64,000 nucleotides of DNA from Dermacentor variabilis (lineage: Eukaryota > Arthropoda > Arachnida > Ixodida > Ixodidae): positions 202,254,627 through 202,318,626 of the forward strand of contig NC_134569.1 in NCBI RefSeq assembly GCF_050947875.1. The letters run 5' to 3'. Within the stretch, counting starts at the first letter, position 1. The number at the start of each line of letters is the position of its first letter. This document shows positions 63,162 through 64,000 of the stretch, piece after piece. Made by a program: the position numbers and the translations under genes. The notes below the pieces were generated by a model. It was given only the letters and a program-made list of their open reading frames with translations. It was not told where the DNA came from and did not search any database.

Positions 63162-64000
63162 ATATCGTGCTTTGGAAAGTCTACACAGGAAGTAAGGCTT
63201 GGTTATACTTCTGCTGCAATCATATTTTTTGTTGTGAAAAATTGCCGGCAGACCTTACTTGGTCTAGCTGATAGTGAGGCTTTGGGGCTGGTCCAGCGTA
63301 AAATAGGCGCCGTAGACAACATTTTCAAAGACGGGCTTCTCAAGAATTTCAGGCATGTCTTCGAAGATCTAGGTTGTTTGCAGCAGGCCTACAGCATGGT
63401 CCTGAAACCTGAAGCGGTGCCAGTCGTGCAACCAGCTCGACAAGTTCCTTTGGCGCTGGAAGGGCTTCTGAAGAAGGAACTTGAAAGAATGGTACGGGCT
63501 GGCATAATTGTTAAAGTGAACGAGCCTACCGACTGTGGCAGTTCGTTAGTTCTGGCAAAAAAGGAAGATGTCACGCTACGGCTCTGCACGGACCCCAGAG
63601 CTGTTAACGAGTACATAAAGCGGCAGCATTTCCCGCTTCCTAGGCGCAAGAATTTGGAAACCAGTTTCACTAATGACGCATACTTCAGCTGTCTTGACGC
63701 GAACTCCGGCTATAATCAGATACCGCTTGACGAGCGGACATCTAAAATCTGCACTTTCTCTTCACCGTTTGGGAGATATTGTTTTCTGCGTCTGCCCTTC
63801 GGCATTTCATCCGCACCGGAAGTATTTTGAAAAATCATGAGTCAAGTATTCGATGGCCTACCTGGTGTGCTAGTATACATTGACATTTTAGTTTGAAGTT
63901 CCAGCAAGAAAGAACACGATGAATGGCTGACAGAAGTACTTAAAGCTGCTGAGAATGCAAGATTGACTTTCAACGCGCAGAAGTGCAAGTTCGGTGTGAA
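63162..64000 (+). pseudogene. pol: Pol of the mag-like element: protease end and RT
   Basis: Continues the interrupted pol in frame: protease end (SCFGKSTQEVRLGY), a linker with FEDLGCLQQAYSMVLKPEAVPVVQPARQVP, and RT with LDANSGYNQIPLDE, ICTFSSPFGRYCFLRLPFGISSAPEVF, a TGA at 63828-63830, then IMSQVFDGLPGVLVYID. One Asp codon of the YIDD motif is missing at 63876-63887, and a TGA follows at 63894-63896. The window ends inside RT. These blocks differ from Gypsy-1/3/5 and match the mag/K02A2.6-type RT. Confidence 0.85.

Larger units (their letters stand above)
53215..64000 (+). mobile_element. mag-like Ty3/gypsy element carrying two insertions
   Basis: A second gypsy lineage whose Gag and Pol differ clearly from Gypsy-1 to Gypsy-7. 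An LTR 3' end (to 53412, with CAATAAACC upstream) and a TGGTGTCAGAAG primer site are followed by gag and the start of protease. The protease is interrupted at 54435 by an RTE (duplication 54424-54434/57660-57670) and 11 bp later at 57682 by Gypsy-3 (ATAT duplication). Pol resumes at 63162 and runs off the right edge. Removing both inserts with one duplication each keeps the reading frame through the junctions. The left LTR boundary is approximate. Confidence 0.85.

Noticed and set aside
1..64000. CRISPR arrays, operons, ribosome binding sites and riboswitches
   Set aside because: No spaced direct repeats or bacterial gene organisation; all coding content is eukaryotic transposon.

Overview
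The window is a block of nested retrotransposons and short inverted-repeat elements from an animal genome. No host gene could be supported. An ixodid tick, or a close chelicerate, fits best: RTE-type LINEs ending in (TGA)n, short-LTR Ty3/gypsy elements, a tRNA-headed repeat and a tRNA-related SINE all match tick repeat types I know from memory. I could not verify this by search.

Layout, left to right. 1-1878 is the 3' part of an RTE LINE. 2529-9833 is a Ty3/gypsy element (Gypsy-1) with two 171-bp LTRs and an intact gag; its pol is interrupted by a TTAA-flanked terminal-inverted-repeat element (4827-6740), which itself carries a 5'-truncated LINE. 10984-13079 (minus) is an old internally deleted gypsy (Gypsy-2). 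14.1-18.9 kb holds decayed LINE fragments. 19563-19877 is a CA/CG microsatellite. 20559-21212 (minus) is a gypsy 3' end (Gypsy-7). 23309-24617 (minus) is a gypsy 5' end (Gypsy-6), and 28836 to about 31000 is a decayed gypsy 5' half (Gypsy-4). 32221-34378 is a decayed RTE. Foldback elements lie at 13779, 22750, 24749 and 35216. 38624-49039 is a gypsy with intact gag (Gypsy-5), whose integrase region is split by a nearly complete minus-strand I-clade-type LINE (42341-47640, 13-bp target duplication). 49123-51166 is an inverted, longer relative of the TTAA element with a second small element inside it. From about 53.2 kb to the right edge runs a mag-like gypsy whose protease region was hit twice, 11 bp apart: by a full-length RTE (54435-57659) and by the youngest gypsy, Gypsy-3 (57682-63161, ATAT duplication, LTRs differing at 2 of 190 positions).

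Two RNA-level structures recur and are the main finds. First, at all four readable gag-pol junctions pol lies in the -1 frame. A slippery-type heptamer sits directly on the gag stop codon, and exactly 8 nt later a stem-loop begins whose pairs change in a compensatory way. Second, a 6-bp hairpin with a 3-nt loop lies between the pol stop and the polypurine tract in four elements, also with a compensatory pair change. In addition, most LTR ends abut ATAT or long (TA)n tracts, which points to a target preference.

None of the elements looks autonomous as written. Gypsy-1 and Gypsy-5 keep open gag frames, but every pol has stops, frameshifts or insertions. No env-like frame lies between pol and the 3' LTR in any element where that interval is present.
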